From Rufibacter sp. XAAS-G3-1 (GTDB lineage: Bacteria; Bacteroidota; Bacteroidia; Cytophagales; Hymenobacteraceae), in contig NZ_JABFAM010000004.1 in the NCBI RefSeq assembly GCF_013623775.1, forward strand, positions 310,001 to 374,000: DNA of 64,000 nt, written 5' to 3'. Both the position numbers and the translations under genes were made by a program. The notes beneath the pieces are model-generated. The model saw nothing but the letters and a program-made list of their open reading frames with translations, made no database searches and was not told the origin of the DNA. Positions 32,148-40,785 of this stretch are shown piece after piece. Positions within the stretch are counted from its first letter, which is position 1; the number at the start of each line of letters is the position of its first letter.

Positions 32148-34055
32148 CTACCCAAATAAGCTATTCGTGAACTGTACTTTGATGCCTAACTGAAAGTCAC
32201 TGATGGTTTTGAAAATCTCTTTGAGGGTGACTTGTTCTATCTTGGTGAGGCTCTGGAGATCCAGGTAATTGTCTGGCTCGTTTTTATCGTGCATGATTTG
32301 GCTGGCCTGTTTGCGGAGCCGGAGGCCCATGAGGTAGTAGTACGACTGCATGAGTTCCTGGCACTGCTTCTCGGTGAAAACGCCCGCCTCGGCCAGCGCT
32401 TCAATGCGCTCGCCGGTGTTGGTCTTGAAGATGCGGTTTTGCAGGGCGTACACGCGTACCAAATCCACGATGGGCGTCATGGCTTTCTTGATGTCAAACA
32501 CCTGCTGCGTGCCCACGGTAAACGTTCTGATATTGTTGAAAAACGTGAGCGGCGGCTCGTACTGCAGGGCGTTGTTGGCCATATGATAGAACAGGCGCGG
32601 CATGGGTTTTTGCAGTTCCTCGTCCAGGAAAGAAACCAGTTCTTTCATGATGGTTCGGTCGCCGTAAATGAAGCGGCAGTCAAAGAAGGTGGAGAACTGG
32701 ATGGCGGTTTCGGGCACGATTTCCTGCATCCACTCGTGGTAGTTGCGTTTCCAGTGCGAGAGCGAGTGCGTCCACTTGGGGTTCTTGGCCATGTAGCCGC
32801 CGGTACAATAACTGAAGCCAATGTAATCTAGCTTTTCTGAGACTAACTCGGCAAACCGCAGGAAATACGCGCGCACCAGTTCGCGCTGCTCGTTGGCTTT
32901 GTCTTCGTACACAATGGCGTTGTCCTGGTCGGTTTTGAGGGTCTGTTCTTTGCGGCCTTCGCTGCCCAGCACCATGAACACGAACTTGGCCGGAGCCGGG
33001 CCGCAGATAGCCATCACCTCCTCAATCACTTTCTGGGCGATGGTATCGGCTACGGTGGTGATGACCTGGTTAATGATTTCGGACTTAGCGCCACGCAGGA
33101 GCAATTGCATCACAATCTCGGGCACCCGCTGCCATTTAGCCCGCAACTCGTTTCCGGAACGCGCCAGTTTCACCGATTGGATGAACACGAACGGCGACTG
33201 CGCCTGGTCGCTCAAGAGCTTGCTGCGGCTAATCATGCCCACGTATTCGCCGTGTTCCTCAATGAGCAAATACCGGGTTTTAGTGCGGAACATGAGCAAA
33301 ATGGCCTCATACACGTACGCGTCTTTTCTAATGGACACGATGGGGTTGTCCATGATTTCCTTCACCGGGCCGCGCACGTCTTCCTGGGCGGCCACCACGT
33401 TATCGCGCAGCGTGATGTCTGTGATGTAGCCGGCAATCTTCCCTACCTCGTTCGCCACGAACACACAGCTGGTCTTGTGTTCTGCCATGAGGCGGGCGGC
33501 GGTGTAGATGGGCGTGCTGCTGGGACAGGTGATGATGTCACGGTACTCCACGCTTTCAATGCGGCGGGAGTACAGTTGGTCCGTGGCGATGTAGTTTTCC
33601 TCAAAAGACGTAGGCCGCTTCACGAAATGGGCGAACTCCTCGTTGAGCATCCTAACCCCGAATTCCTGGGTGAAGTAATGCAGAAACCCTTCGTGTGATT
33701 TGGCCAGGGCCCGGAAATCCCGGCGGTGCAGGAAATACACCCGGGTGCCTTTCTTGGCAATCACCGTCCGCAACGACTTCTTGCGGTTGAGCAGCATGGA
33801 AATGCCGCCGTAGCAATAGCCGGGGCCGTGCGGCTCCAGCACCCGCTTGTTTTGGGCACTGTCATAGAAAAACGACTCATATTCGCCTTCCACAATCAGG
33901 TCTACGCCCCGCAGTTTGGTGGCTTCCTGGTGGTAAATGAGCGTGTCTTTGGAGTATTTCACTTCCTGCAGCAGGTCTATGACCCCCAGCAGAATGTCGT
34001 CGCTCAGCAAGTGGAACGGCTTTACGCTCTTCAGAAATTGCAGACGGTCGTTCAT
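32148..34055 (-). CDS. cNMP-binding / CBS-pair / DUF294 nucleotidyltransferase-like protein
   Basis: A 635-aa cytoplasmic protein. The N-terminal cyclic-nucleotide-binding-type domain is at about residues 15-130 (LIYHQEATKLRGVDLIVEGE). Paired CBS domains follow at about 170-290 (CPSSTPIYTAARLMAEHKTS, RKDAYVYEAILLMFRTKTRY). The DUF294 nucleotidyltransferase-like domain (about 340-460) has GSEGRKEQTLKTDQDNAIVY, matching the GS-x-GR-x-E...D-x-D pattern of the polymerase-beta superfamily. A helical DUF294_C region completes it. The family resembles the regulatory uridylyltransferases and is thought to sense nucleotides; the target is unknown. It overlaps the upstream exonuclease gene by 4 bp (ATGA), so the two are translated together. 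Confidence 0.92.
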   Translation of the reverse strand: MNDRLQFLKSVKPFHLLSDDILLGVIDLLQEVKYSKDTLIYHQEATKLRGVDLIVEGEYESFFYDSAQNKRVLEPHGPGYCYGGISMLLNRKKSLRTVIAKKGTRVYFLHRRDFRALAKSHEGFLHYFTQEFGVRMLNEEFAHFVKRPTSFEENYIATDQLYSRRIESVEYRDIITCPSSTPIYTAARLMAEHKTSCVFVANEVGKIAGYITDITLRDNVVAAQEDVRGPVKEIMDNPIVSIRKDAYVYEAILLMFRTKTRYLLIEEHGEYVGMISRSKLLSDQAQSPFVFIQSVKLARSGNELRAKWQRVPEIVMQLLLRGAKSEIINQVITTVADTIAQKVIEEVMAICGPAPAKFVFMVLGSEGRKEQTLKTDQDNAIVYEDKANEQRELVRAYFLRFAELVSEKLDYIGFSYCTGGYMAKNPKWTHSLSHWKRNYHEWMQEIVPETAIQFSTFFDCRFIYGDRTIMKELVSFLDEELQKPMPRLFYHMANNALQYEPPLTFFNNIRTFTVGTQQVFDIKKAMTPIVDLVRVYALQNRIFKTNTGERIEALAEAGVFTEKQCQELMQSYYYLMGLRLRKQASQIMHDKNEPDNYLDLQSLTKIEQVTLKEIFKTISDFQLGIKVQFTNSLFG

Positions 34056-34762
34056 AGCCAGTAGAAAAGTAAAACGATGAAAAGGAATGCTCCTAGCCCC
34101 GCTCCTACCCAGAAAAGGAGAGAGCGTTTAGGCGGCGGTTGTTTGTCTGTGGTGTAACGATTTCCCTGCTGTTGGGCAATGGTTTTATCCGTCACAATCC
34201 GCCGTTGGCGAAGTTCAAAATAACTCTCAGCAGTCGCCCGGGCATCTGTCACCGCGTTATGCTGGTTTTCCAGGGATTGGTGGAAGAGATGGCTGTAAAG
34301 TTCGCCCAGGCGCAGGTACTTTTTACGGGGCAGATGGATGAGGTCAGAGGACGCCATCATGGTGCAGAAAGTAGGCAGATTCTCAAAAGGACTGGGCAAC
34401 CCCTCGCGATAGAAATCGGCGCTCAGTACATGGAAGTCAAACTGCATGAAGTGCCCAATAACCATGGGTTGATAGCGCTGCAGTTCTTCCTGCAGTAGTA
34501 ACAACACTTCCCGCCTGCTTTTTCCGTTGGCTTGCAGGAACTCTGGCGTAAGATGATGCACAGCAATAGACGAAGGCTTCACCTCAAAGCCCTCGGGCCG
34601 GAGGTAGTGGTTTTCGCTTTTTACCTGCTGCCCGTCTTTGGTATAGACCAGCCACGCCACCTGCACGGTATGCGGCCAGTTCTCCTCGTCTGAGTACGGC
34701 ACCTCCCAGTTTTGGGGCAACCCCGAGGATTCTATGTCTATAAACAGCAGGTAGTCTTGCAT
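34052..34762 (-). CDS. DEDDh 3'-5' exonuclease with C-terminal membrane anchor
   Basis: A 236-aa DnaQ-like exonuclease. ExoI is FIDIESSGLP (D9, E11). ExoII is in VIGHFMQFDFHVL (Asp about residue 106). ExoIII is QHNAVTDARATAESYF with the His and Asp of the DEDDh type. After a linker (about 182-210) comes a membrane helix SLLFWVGAGLGAFLFIVLLF at the very C-terminus, unusual for this family. Its start codon lies 30 nt from a repeat-rich region and its end overlaps the DUF294 gene by 4 bp. DnaQ-like exonucleases next to cNMP/CBS/DUF294 proteins occur in other phyla, suggesting a conserved functional pair. Confidence 0.9.
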   Translation of the reverse strand: MQDYLLFIDIESSGLPQNWEVPYSDEENWPHTVQVAWLVYTKDGQQVKSENHYLRPEGFEVKPSSIAVHHLTPEFLQANGKSRREVLLLLQEELQRYQPMVIGHFMQFDFHVLSADFYREGLPSPFENLPTFCTMMASSDLIHLPRKKYLRLGELYSHLFHQSLENQHNAVTDARATAESYFELRQRRIVTDKTIAQQQGNRYTTDKQPPPKRSLLFWVGAGLGAFLFIVLLFYWL

Positions 34763-34962
34763 GGTCTGTTCTCACTTCCTAAGCGCATCTGCCTTAACAG
34801 ACGCCTAAACTTACGGATTCTGCGGCAGAATCTGCTGGCATTGCAGAACGTAGGGGCAATCCCTTGTGGTTGCCCTTGCGTTTTGAGACGGTATCGCGCA
34901 GACGCTCGCAGGTCTTCCAGACACTACGAGGTCTTTTGGGTTAGCGGCATTACCTTAGGGCT

Positions 34963-34998
34963 GTTTTGGGCACGATTTGGCCAAAACGTGCCCAAAAC
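34963..34998. repeat. 36-bp palindromic repeat D, copy 17
   Basis: GTTTT-GGGCA-CGATTT-GGCC-AAAACG-TGCCC-AAAAC; the outer ten bases pair perfectly (GTTTTGGGCA / TGCCCAAAAC). Confidence 0.85.
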
Positions 34999-35004
34999 AG
35001 CATT

Positions 35005-35024
35005 GGCTCCCGTTTATGGGAGCC
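35005..35024. repeat. Small hairpin GGCTCCC / GGGAGCC
   Basis: A 7-bp stem following repeat D copy 17. The same repeat-D-then-GGCTCCC-hairpin pair recurs at 35233-35297, so the two pairs flank repeat C copy 2 as diverged direct repeats. Confidence 0.6.
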
Positions 35025-35028
35025 GATG

Positions 35029-35160
35029 TACCACTCTTCTGGAGTTCCACTCCGGAAGCCTACTGCCGGGGAGTTCCACTCCCTTTCTTTTGCCCGCAGC
35101 TCCCGGCGGAGTGAAACTCCGCAGAGGACAAGTTCGGGAGTAGAACTCCCGAACAGCAAG
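35029..35160 (+). repeat. Structured repeat C, copy 2
   Basis: 132 bp matching 27384-27515. Its last stem reads GTTCGGGAG / CTCCCGAAC, where copy 1 has GTTGGGGAG / CTCCCCAAC: a compensated base-pair swap. Confidence 0.85.
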
Positions 35161-35232
35161 AGTCTTTTGACTTGGCGCAATTGCTTCGTTGATGGCAGAT
35201 TTTCCTCCTCGGAGGGGTAGGGATTTGTTACT

Positions 35233-35268
35233 GTTTCTGAGCCATTTTCCCTAAAACAGCCCTAAAAC
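35233..35268. repeat. 36-bp palindromic repeat D, copy 18
   Basis: GTTTC-TGAGC-CATTTT-CCCT-AAAACA-GCCCT-AAAAC, 39 bp past the araA stop. Confidence 0.75.
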
Positions 35269-35271
35269 AGC

Positions 35272-35297
35272 CTCGGCTCCCATTTCTGAGAGCCGAT
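35272..35297 (-). terminator. Hairpin after araA
   Basis: TCGGCTC(C) ... GAGCCGA stem around ATTTCT, 10 bp past the araA stop on the minus strand. Repeat D with its TTTT block follows, so termination is plausible. Confidence 0.5.
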
Positions 35298-35307
35298 GCC
35301 GTGTTGC

Positions 35308-36807
35308 TTATCCTTTCATCTGGTAGAACATTTCACTCCACCGGAGTTCGTTCTTCAGTTGGCTTAACTTGGTGTCTCTGCCGATGACCACGCACTCAAT
35401 GCCAGCCATCTCCGCAAAGTCCTGTAATTGCTCGGCGCTGATGTTCTGGCTGTAGCACGTGTGGTGCGCACCTCCGGCCAGAATCCAGGCGGCGCAGCCG
35501 GTTTTCATATCTGGCAGTGGTTTCCAAAGCACGCGGGCTACCGGAAGGTTCGGCAAATCATGCTGCGGTTCTACGGCTTCTACTTCGTTCACGATCAACC
35601 GGAAACGATTGCCCATGTCTACTACCGAGGCATTCAAAGCCGGGCCTGAACCTGCGTTGAACACCAAACGCACCGGATCGGCTTTGCCGCCAATGCCCAA
35701 CGGGTGAATCTCGCAGGAAGGTTTGTCAATGGCCAGGGCTTCGTCTACCTCCAGCATGTGCGAACCCAACACCAGCGAGTTGTTCGGGTCGAAGTGGTAG
35801 GTGTAGTCTTCCATGAAGGCGTTGGCGCCCGGCAGTCCGCTTCCCATTACTTTCATGGCGCGTACCAAGGCCGCGGTTTTCCAGTCGCCTTCGCCGGCAA
35901 AACCGTAACCATCGGCCATGAGGCGCTGCACGGCAATGCCCGGCAACTGCACCATGCCGTGCAAATCTTCAAAGGTATCTGAGAAGCCTTTATAGCCTCC
36001 TTTTTCCAAAAAGGTACGTAACCCGATTTCGATTTTAGCAGCCTCCCGCAAAGAAGCACGTTGGGCGCCGCCTTCCAGCAGCCCTTGGGCGACGGTGTAC
36101 TTGGTTTCGTACTCCTGCACCAGTTGGTCAATGGCTTGGTCAGACACTTCGTTGATGACCTGCACCAGGTCACCGATGCCGTGGGTGTTCACCGCAAAAC
36201 CAAATTTCAGCTCGGCCTCTACTTTGTCGCCTTCGGTTACGGCTACGTAGCGCATGTTATCCCCGAAACGCACGAACTTAGCACCTTGCCAGTCGTTCCA
36301 ACCAGCAGCCACGCGGCACCAGTTGTTGATTTCCTGGATTACCTCCGGGTCTTGCCAGTGACCTACCACTACTTTGCGGTCTTTGCGCATGCGCGACACC
36401 ATAAATCCGAACTCGCGGTCGCCGTGGGCACTTTGGTTCAGGTTCATAAAATCCATGTCAATAGAATTCCACGGAATGTCGCGGTTAAACTGGGTGTGCA
36501 GGTGCATGAGCGGCTTCTTCAGGATAGACAAACCTCTAATCCACATTTTAGCGGGTGAGAAGGTGTGCATCCAGGTAATCACGCCAATGCAGTTTTCGGC
36601 AACGTTGGCATCCTGGCAAACCTGGAAGATTTCCTCGGTTGTTTTCACCGTAGGTTTGAAGACAATCCGCACCGGAATCTGCTCAGCGCCGTCCAGTCCT
36701 TTCACTATCTCCTGCGAGTGGGCGGCTACCTGGTTCAGGGTTTCCTCGCCGTACAGATGCTGGCTTCCGGTGATGAACCAGACTTCAAATTGTTTTAAGT
36801 CAATCAT
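35308..36807 (-). CDS. araA: L-arabinose isomerase
   Basis: A 499-aa protein, the normal length of Ara[19 protein letters not shown] opens it; [18 protein letters not shown] and [12 protein letters not shown] are family blocks. Metal ligands are expected at Glu/His in GDFKT-like [24 protein letters not shown] and GGAHHTCYS. It interconverts L-arabinose and L-ribulose with Mn2+ in the cytoplasm. It is the last gene of araB-araD-araA and closes the pathway downstream of the arabinan hydrolases. Confidence 0.98.
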   Translation of the reverse strand: MIDLKQFEVWFITGSQHLYGEETLNQVAAHSQEIVKGLDGAEQIPVRIVFKPTVKTTEEIFQVCQDANVAENCIGVITWMHTFSPAKMWIRGLSILKKPLMHLHTQFNRDIPWNSIDMDFMNLNQSAHGDREFGFMVSRMRKDRKVVVGHWQDPEVIQEINNWCRVAAGWNDWQGAKFVRFGDNMRYVAVTEGDKVEAELKFGFAVNTHGIGDLVQVINEVSDQAIDQLVQEYETKYTVAQGLLEGGAQRASLREAAKIEIGLRTFLEKGGYKGFSDTFEDLHGMVQLPGIAVQRLMADGYGFAGEGDWKTAALVRAMKVMGSGLPGANAFMEDYTYHFDPNNSLVLGSHMLEVDEALAIDKPSCEIHPLGIGGKADPVRLVFNAGSGPALNASVVDMGNRFRLIVNEVEAVEPQHDLPNLPVARVLWKPLPDMKTGCAAWILAGGAHHTCYSQNISAEQLQDFAEMAGIECVVIGRDTKLSQLKNELRWSEMFYQMKG

Positions 36808-36883
36808 GGTATAAGGTTTAAAGCCGGAATTTTCCTGGGGAGGAGAAACTCGCGGCCTGCTTGTATCTAATTTTTAGTGTAGG

Positions 36884-37582
36884 TTATTGGCCGTAGTAAG
36901 AATCTGGCCCGTGTTTTCTTTCAAAATGCTTCTTAATGAGCGAATCTTGCAGGCGCGGCACCTGCGGCCTGATCTGCTCTGTGAGAAACGCCATGCGCGC
37001 AATCTCCTCTACCACGGCGCTGTTGTACACCGCTTTCTTAGCGTCTTTGCCCCAGGTGAACGGTGCGTGGTTACCTACCAATATCATCTCCACCTCTTCG
37101 TAGCGCATGCCTTTCTCTTGCAGGTAATTCATGATCTGGAAACCGGTTTCGTACTCGTAGTTGCCCTGAATCATGGCATCGTCCATGGGCGGGGCACAAG
37201 GGACATCGGTGGTGAGGTGGTCGGCGTGGGTGGTGCCGTAGATGGGAATGTCGCGTTGCGCCTGGGCCCAGGCCGTGGCGTAGGTAGAATGCGTGTGCAC
37301 AATGCCGCCAATGGTGGGCCAATGCTTGTAGAGCACCGCGTGGGTTTTGGTATCGGACGAAGGTCGCAAGGCACCTTCTACGGTGTTGCCGTCAAAATCC
37401 ACAATCACCATTTTCTCCGGTGAAAGGTCTTCATAGGGCACGCCGCTGGGCTTGATGGCGAACACGCCCTGCGAGCGGTCTACCGCACTCACGTTCCCGA
37501 AGGTGAATAACACCAGCCCCAGTTTGGGCAATTGCATGTTGGCCTGGTACGCCTCTTCTTTGATGTGTTGGAAAGAACTCAT
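36884..37582 (-). CDS. araD: L-ribulose-5-phosphate 4-epimerase
   Basis: A 232-aa class II aldolase-fold enzyme. FTFGNVSAVDR and KPSGVPYEDLSPEKMVIVD give the phosphate-binding region. The Zn2+ ligands are in GGIVHTHSTYATAWAQ (two His) and a later His in LVGNHAPFTWG; catalytic-type Asp/Tyr follow near HADHLTTDVPCAPPM. It converts L-ribulose-5-phosphate to D-xylulose-5-phosphate. The start lies 6 bp after the araB stop, so the genes are co-translated; araA follows after 76 bp. Confidence 0.98.
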   Translation of the reverse strand: MSSFQHIKEEAYQANMQLPKLGLVLFTFGNVSAVDRSQGVFAIKPSGVPYEDLSPEKMVIVDFDGNTVEGALRPSSDTKTHAVLYKHWPTIGGIVHTHSTYATAWAQAQRDIPIYGTTHADHLTTDVPCAPPMDDAMIQGNYEYETGFQIMNYLQEKGMRYEEVEMILVGNHAPFTWGKDAKKAVYNSAVVEEIARMAFLTEQIRPQVPRLQDSLIKKHFERKHGPDSYYGQ

Positions 37583-37588
37583 GGGTGC

Positions 37589-39385
37589 TTAGTTGTCGGT
37601 GACCGAGGAAAGGCCTTCTAGCGCTTCCTGGTTTTGGATGGAGGCTCTGGTCTGTCCGTCTTGGGCCGGGCTGCTCACCTCGGGCAAATCAGACAAGGTG
37701 GTTTGTTTAGCGGGCGAGCTGTGGCTGTCTAAGAAGCCGCCTAATTCGGTGTATTTCTGGTAGCGCTTGGCGTACAGGTCTACTTTCTCCGGGTTAGGGA
37801 AATACTCCAAGTCAAAGCCCTGGCCCATGGCTTCCATCGCCTCTTCTACTCTATTATATATGCCGGCTGCCGTAGCGGCAAACATAGCCGCCCCAATGGC
37901 GCAGGTCTGCTCTGATTTATGAATTCTTATGGGCATGTTCATCACATCGGCCATCATCTGCATGATGAACGGCGATTTACGCGCCACCCCGCCCAATCCA
38001 ATAAGGCCTTTTACTGGCACGCCTTGCTCGTTGAAACGGTCTACAATTTTCTTGGCGCCAAAGCAAGTGGCTTCCACCAAAGCTCTGAACACGCGCGGCG
38101 CATCACTGCCCAACCCTAAACCAGAGATAGCGCCTTTCAATACTTGGTTCGCATCTGGCGTGCGGCGGCCGTTGAACCAGTCAATGGCGAATTCGTTATT
38201 TTCAGACAAAGGAATTTGATCGGCGGCAATGCTCAACTCAGGGATGATTCTAGCGGATACTTCCTCCACCAAGGCCTCGGCGGTAGCCGCGTCAATTACC
38301 TGTGAATTGGCTAACAGATTCTGCAACGGCCACAACAAGATTCGCTTGAACCAGGCATAGGTGTCTCCGAAAGCAGATTGGCCTGCCTCCAGCCCCATCA
38401 TGCCCGGAATCACGGAACCGGGCACCTGACCGCAGATACCGTTTACCAAGGTGTCACCTATTTCCTCTAAGGGCGCTACCAGCATGTCGCAGGTGGAGGT
38501 TCCCATTACTTTACTTAAATGGTACGGCTCAATTTGTCCGCCCACAGCGCCCATGTGGGCATCAAAGGCACCCACGCCTACTACTACATCGGTGGACAAG
38601 CCCAGGCGCTCCGCCCATTCAGCGCTCAGTTGACCAGCTGCCTGGTCTGCCGTGTAGGTTTCTTTGAACAGGCGGGAAGTGAAGCCATCCAACACCGGGT
38701 CTAAAGAAGAGAAAAATTCATTGGGAGGAAGTCCGTCAAACTCCTCGGCCCAGAGCGATTTGTGGCCCGCCGAGCACACGCCGCGCTTCATGGCATCCAC
38801 ATCAGTACCGCCGGTTAACAAAAATGGAATCCAGTCGCAGTGCTCCACCCAGGAATAGGCTGCTTCGCGCACTTGGGCATCTTCGCGGAGCACGTGCAGC
38901 AGTTTGGCCCAGAACCACTCAGAAGAATAGATGCCGCCCACGTATTTGAGGTAGTTCGTATCAAATTTGGTGGCGTGCGCGTTGATTTCAGCGGCTTCCT
39001 GCACACCAGTGTGATCTTTCCAGAGCACGAACATGGCGTTCGGGTTTTCGGCAAACTCCGGCAGCAAGGCCAAAGGCGTGCCTTGTTTGTTCACGGCCAC
39101 GGGCGTAGAACCGGTGGTATCCACGGATATGCCTTTCACGTTACCTGCCACGTCTGCACCGGCTTTCTGAAGACACTCTTTGATGGTTTTCTCCAGCCCT
39201 TCTACGTAATCCAGAGGGTGCTGCCGGAACTGGTTCTCAGAAGGAACGCAGTACGCCCCTTTGTTCCAGCGCGGATAGTGGAACACAGAAGAAGCCACTT
39301 CCTCGCCATTAAGTGCATTGACCAACACCGACCGCACTGAGTCTGAGCCGTAGTCTACCCCAATCACAAAAACATCTTGCGCCAT
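37589..39385 (-). CDS. araB: L-ribulokinase
   Basis: A 598-aa FGGY-family kinase. VIGVDYGSDSVRSVLVNA is the phosphate-1 motif, KGISVDTTGSTPVAVNKQGTP follows, and the C-terminal domain has VPVKGLIGLGGVARKSPF (FGGY signature region) and AIGAAMFAATAAG. It phosphorylates L-ribulose using ATP. The last about 45 residues (from about HSSPAKQTTLSDLPE to SSVTDN) are polar, Ser/Gln/Glu-rich and extend beyond the usual family end; their role is unknown. It is first in the araBDA unit; a promoter with an overlapping palindrome lies 18-50 bp upstream. Confidence 0.97.
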   Translation of the reverse strand: MAQDVFVIGVDYGSDSVRSVLVNALNGEEVASSVFHYPRWNKGAYCVPSENQFRQHPLDYVEGLEKTIKECLQKAGADVAGNVKGISVDTTGSTPVAVNKQGTPLALLPEFAENPNAMFVLWKDHTGVQEAAEINAHATKFDTNYLKYVGGIYSSEWFWAKLLHVLREDAQVREAAYSWVEHCDWIPFLLTGGTDVDAMKRGVCSAGHKSLWAEEFDGLPPNEFFSSLDPVLDGFTSRLFKETYTADQAAGQLSAEWAERLGLSTDVVVGVGAFDAHMGAVGGQIEPYHLSKVMGTSTCDMLVAPLEEIGDTLVNGICGQVPGSVIPGMMGLEAGQSAFGDTYAWFKRILLWPLQNLLANSQVIDAATAEALVEEVSARIIPELSIAADQIPLSENNEFAIDWFNGRRTPDANQVLKGAISGLGLGSDAPRVFRALVEATCFGAKKIVDRFNEQGVPVKGLIGLGGVARKSPFIMQMMADVMNMPIRIHKSEQTCAIGAAMFAATAAGIYNRVEEAMEAMGQGFDLEYFPNPEKVDLYAKRYQKYTELGGFLDSHSSPAKQTTLSDLPEVSSPAQDGQTRASIQNQEALEGLSSVTDN

Positions 39386-39402
39386 ATCTATATTATTGCT
39401 GT

Positions 39403-39437
39403 CAAATTAACGCTTATTTACCTATTGCCAAATAAGC
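39403..39437 (-). promoter_or_regulatory. araB promoter with overlapping operator-like palindrome
   Basis: On the minus strand TTTG (complement of 39429-39432), a 19-bp spacer, then TAATTTG (39403-39409), a near-ideal Bacteroidota promoter. A palindrome GCTTATTT-N10-AAATAAGC (39412-39437) covers the -33 box and spacer, well placed for repression by AraR. A second palindrome GTAAA-CT-TTTAC lies upstream at 39442-39453. That AraR binds here is inference. Confidence 0.65.
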
Positions 39438-39617
39438 AGAAGTAAACTTTTACGGATTTTAAAATTCCACTACTCCTTAAAGCATTTACTTTACAAGTAT
39501 AGCAATAAAGTTTATAAAATGTAAATATGACACTTAATAATATCCCAATGTTTGACTCCCTGCTTATGAACGTCAAAGAGAGCCTTGCCTCCGCTGTTAA
39601 ACTTTATCTTACGCAGT

Positions 39618-39667
39618 GATTCCCGTTTAGAGGCTGTTTTCTGTGAAATAGCCTCTAAACGGGAATC
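39618..39667 (-). terminator. Hairpin after araR (repeat D copy 19 extended)
   Basis: GATTCCC-GTTTAGAGGC pairs perfectly with GCCTCTAAAC-GGGAATC (17 bp). The core 39625-39660 is repeat D. It lies 58 bp past the araR stop. Confidence 0.55.
39625..39660. repeat. 36-bp palindromic repeat D, copy 19
   Basis: GTTTA-GAGGC-TGTTTT-CTGT-GAAATA-GCCTC-TAAAC; both arms changed together (GTTTAGAGGC / GCCTCTAAAC). Confidence 0.85.
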
Positions 39668-39725
39668 GGGGTAATCTTCTCTTGCTTGTTAGAACAGGGA
39701 AAAGCGCTGCCTTACGGCTTGAGGC

Positions 39726-40433
39726 CTACATCAGGAACTTCTCTGGGTTGGGAATAAACTTCAGGAAAGCCTCAAAGTTGTCGTAGTACTTCTCTTTGTC
39801 AAGTTTGAAATAAAAGGCACCTTTGCGGGAACTTTCCTTGTCTTTGTCCTCCTGGCGTACCAACAGGCCGGTAGACAAGACTTTGCGGCTGAAGTTCCGC
39901 TTGTCAAAAGTGGTTTCGTAGAGTTTCTCATAGAGAATCTGCAGTTTGGGCAGGGTGAATTTCTCGGGTAACAGCTCAAACAAGATGGGGTGTAAAGCGG
40001 CTTTATATCTCAACCGCATCTTGGCCATTTCCACCATCTGGTTATGGTCGAAAATCAAGTCTGGCATCTCGCTGAGCAGGAACCACTCGGCGTGGTAGTC
40101 TGAGCTTAATTGAGTTTCGTAGTTGTGGATGTCAATAAGCGCGAAATACGGCACCACGATGGTGCGCTCTACGGGGTCACGGCTAGGTTCACTGAAAGCC
40201 GGTATCTGCTCCAGGTATACCCCTTCTAAGCCGGTAAGTTGTTTCAGAACGCGTTGGGCACCCGCCTCCAGACTCTCGTCTGATTGCACGAAACCACCCA
40301 TTAAACTCCATTTATGCTTCTCCGGCTCAAAGCCTCTTTGAATTAACAGAAGTTTGAAGTTTTCTCCATCAAACCCAAAGACAATACAGTCTACCGCAAC
40401 AAGAACCCTTGTCTGGCCCGAATACTCCATCAT
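39726..40433 (-). CDS. araR: AraR, Nudix-type (NrtR-family) arabinose repressor
   Basis: A 235-aa two-domain regulator. Residues about 8-150 are a Nudix-like domain (RVLVAVDCIVFGFDGENFKL, MGGFVQSDESLEAGAQRVLK). The Nudix box is degenerate: the REXXEEXGU catalytic core is not preserved, as expected for a sensor rather than a hydrolase. Residues about 155-235 form a winged helix-turn-helix (EKFTLPKLQILYEKLYETTF, DKRNFSRKVLSTGLL). Bacteroides AraR proteins of this NrtR-derived type repress arabinose genes and respond to L-arabinose. The position between araB and the arabinan locus supports this function. It is on the same strand as both gene groups with its own short unit. Confidence 0.9.
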   Translation of the reverse strand: MMEYSGQTRVLVAVDCIVFGFDGENFKLLLIQRGFEPEKHKWSLMGGFVQSDESLEAGAQRVLKQLTGLEGVYLEQIPAFSEPSRDPVERTIVVPYFALIDIHNYETQLSSDYHAEWFLLSEMPDLIFDHNQMVEMAKMRLRYKAALHPILFELLPEKFTLPKLQILYEKLYETTFDKRNFSRKVLSTGLLVRQEDKDKESSRKGAFYFKLDKEKYYDNFEAFLKFIPNPEKFLM

Positions 40434-40635
40434 TCTGTTACTGTTTTATTACGAAATCCCTTAGTTCAAAATAGAGGCAAGAACACCAAGAGACCAATTA
40501 GGGTAGCCTTTCAGTGCGGGTATTGCCCAGTGCTTAAGCTTTGGACTTTCTTTTGAAAGACCAGAGGCTATTACTCGTATGAAATGAAATACTTTCCTAA
40601 TCCAATTCTGAAGCAAATAAAGAAATAGCTAGCTG

Positions 40636-40671
40636 ATTTTTAAGCTGTTTTCAAGAAAAGGGGCTAAAAAC
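40636..40671. repeat. 36-bp palindromic repeat D, copy 20
   Basis: ATTTT-TAAGC-TGTTTT-CAAG-AAAAGG-GGCTA-AAAAC, upstream of araR and beyond the galM terminator. The rest of 40434-40719 shows no gene. Confidence 0.6.
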
Positions 40672-40719
40672 GAGTAGAACTCGCAGCATAACTAAACAAA
40701 AACTCTATCCATTAATCAC

Positions 40720-40768
40720 GAAAAATCCCTGGGTATTCCTGCAGCAGGAGTATCCGGGGATTCTTGTT
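40720..40768 (-). terminator. Terminator after the aldose epimerase gene
   Basis: AATCCC-T-GG...TCCTGC and GCAGGA...CC-G-GGGATT form an interrupted 17-18-bp stem (40724-40762). The A run before it gives U's on the minus strand. Confidence 0.75.
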
Positions 40769-40785
40769 ATGCAAAAGGCAAGAAC

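Noticed and set aside
34840-34890. GGGGCAATCCCTTGTGGTTGCCC-like string as a regulatory hairpin
   Set aside because: It resembles a common dispersed intergenic repeat and has no position-specific link to either flanking gene.
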